DNA of 6,546 nt from an uncultured Caryophanales bacterium (GTDB lineage Bacteria; Bacillota_I; Bacilli_A; RF39; UBA660), in contig CAMVMQ010000046.1 in assembly GCA_947168625.1 (NCBI GenBank), forward strand, positions 1-6,546, given 5' to 3'. This document shows positions 6,248 through 6,546 of the stretch, piece after piece. Numbering within the stretch: position 1 is the stretch's first letter; the number at the start of each line of letters is the position of its first letter. The notes under the pieces were generated by a model. It saw nothing but the letters and a program-made list of their open reading frames with translations, did not search any database and was not told the DNA's origin. A program made the position numbers and the translations under genes.

Positions 6248-6546
6248 ATGAATAAAGGTGTATTTATAGTAGTATCAGGACCATCTGGAGTAGGTAAAGA
6301 TACTCTAGTAGATGAATTAGTAAAAGAAGGTTATGGTATATTATCTGTTTCTATGACCACGAGAAAAATGAGAAATGGTGAGGTAGAAGGGGTGGATTAC
6401 TTCTATAGAGATACTGATACTTTTGAAGATTATATTAAAAATAATAAATTCTTAGAATATGCTAAATATAATAACAACTATTATGGTACTTTAAAAGACT
6501 TTGTCTTTGATAAAATAAATATGGGAATCAATGTCTTTGCAGTAAT
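6248..6546 (+). CDS. gmk: Guanylate kinase, 3'-partial (runs off the window)
   Basis: Guanylate kinase converts GMP to GDP with ATP in the cytoplasm, feeding GTP, dGTP and ppGpp pools. The visible 99 codons from the ATG at 6248 are about half of a usual 190-210 residue enzyme; the stop lies beyond base 6546. Visible motifs are the P-loop GPSGVGKDT (residues 11-19), the GMP-binding segment SMTTRKMRNGE followed by EGVDYFY (35-53), and FLEYAKYNNNYYGT (68-81), which corresponds to the family's FLEwaxvhgnxYGT lid motif. The Shine-Dalgarno AGGAG (6236-6240) overlaps the dnaE stop and sits 7 nt from the ATG. With a 10-nt gap it is likely co-transcribed with dnaE. The P-loop KDT recalls PhnN (ribose bisphosphokinase), but the GMP-binding motifs favour Gmk. 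Confidence 0.93.
   Translation, partial: MNKGVFIVVSGPSGVGKDTLVDELVKEGYGILSVSMTTRKMRNGEVEGVDYFYRDTDTFEDYIKNNKFLEYAKYNNNYYGTLKDFVFDKINMGINVFAV

Noticed and set aside
6248..6546. PhnN (ribose 1,5-bisphosphate phosphokinase), because of GKDT in the P-loop
   Set aside because: The TTRKMRNGE, GVDYFY and EYAKYNNNYYGT segments match the GMP-binding and lid motifs of guanylate kinase.
1..6546. CRISPR arrays, tRNA/rRNA genes, insertion sequences, DnaA-box clusters
   Set aside because: No spaced direct repeats, cloverleaf sequence, transposase or terminal inverted repeats were seen; recurring AAT/ATT/GAT strings are codon usage of AT-rich genes.

Overview
The window is a strongly AT-rich stretch from a low-GC Gram-positive bacterium. 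The Firmicute-type primosome proteins DnaB and DnaI, a single-chain DnaE polymerase without proofreading motifs and AAGGAG-type ribosome binding sites point to the Bacilli side of the Firmicutes. An uncultured, possibly reduced, gut-type lineage close to the Mollicutes is my inference. The genetic code is the ordinary bacterial one. All eight tryptophans in the complete genes are TGG, and TGA acts as a stop (end of dnaI). This argues against a Mycoplasma-type code.

Layout: (1) Positions 1-702 hold the 3' part of an unrecognised gene for a hydrophilic protein with weak pentapeptide-repeat character. (2) Positions 703-774 form a compact boundary. A hairpin terminator with A- and T-runs on its two sides is followed at once by a good sigma-A-type promoter (TTGATT, 17 nt, TACAAT). 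(3) From about 781 to the window end lies a tightly packed, same-strand gene string with no internal terminator visible: dnaB, dnaI, a 91-residue tail-anchored membrane protein of unknown function, dnaE, and the start of gmk (cut by the window edge). Gaps are -1, 9, 34 and 10 nt, and every gene has its own Shine-Dalgarno sequence.

Functionally, DnaB and DnaI load the replicative helicase at the origin and at restarted forks. DnaE extends RNA primers or acts as the main replicase. Gmk makes GDP for nucleotide supply. The string therefore joins helicase loading, DNA synthesis and guanine nucleotide supply in one likely transcript.

Points of interest are the small membrane protein inside this replication operon, which sits in the same frame as dnaI behind a single TGA, and a short DnaE with a degenerate PHP domain and no domain after the OB fold. 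The dnaB promoter also overlaps the upstream candidate ATG, so the start must be at 796. I see no mobile element, CRISPR array, tRNA, rRNA or riboswitch. No clearly new multi-gene system is visible; the best candidate for something undescribed is the 91-residue protein.
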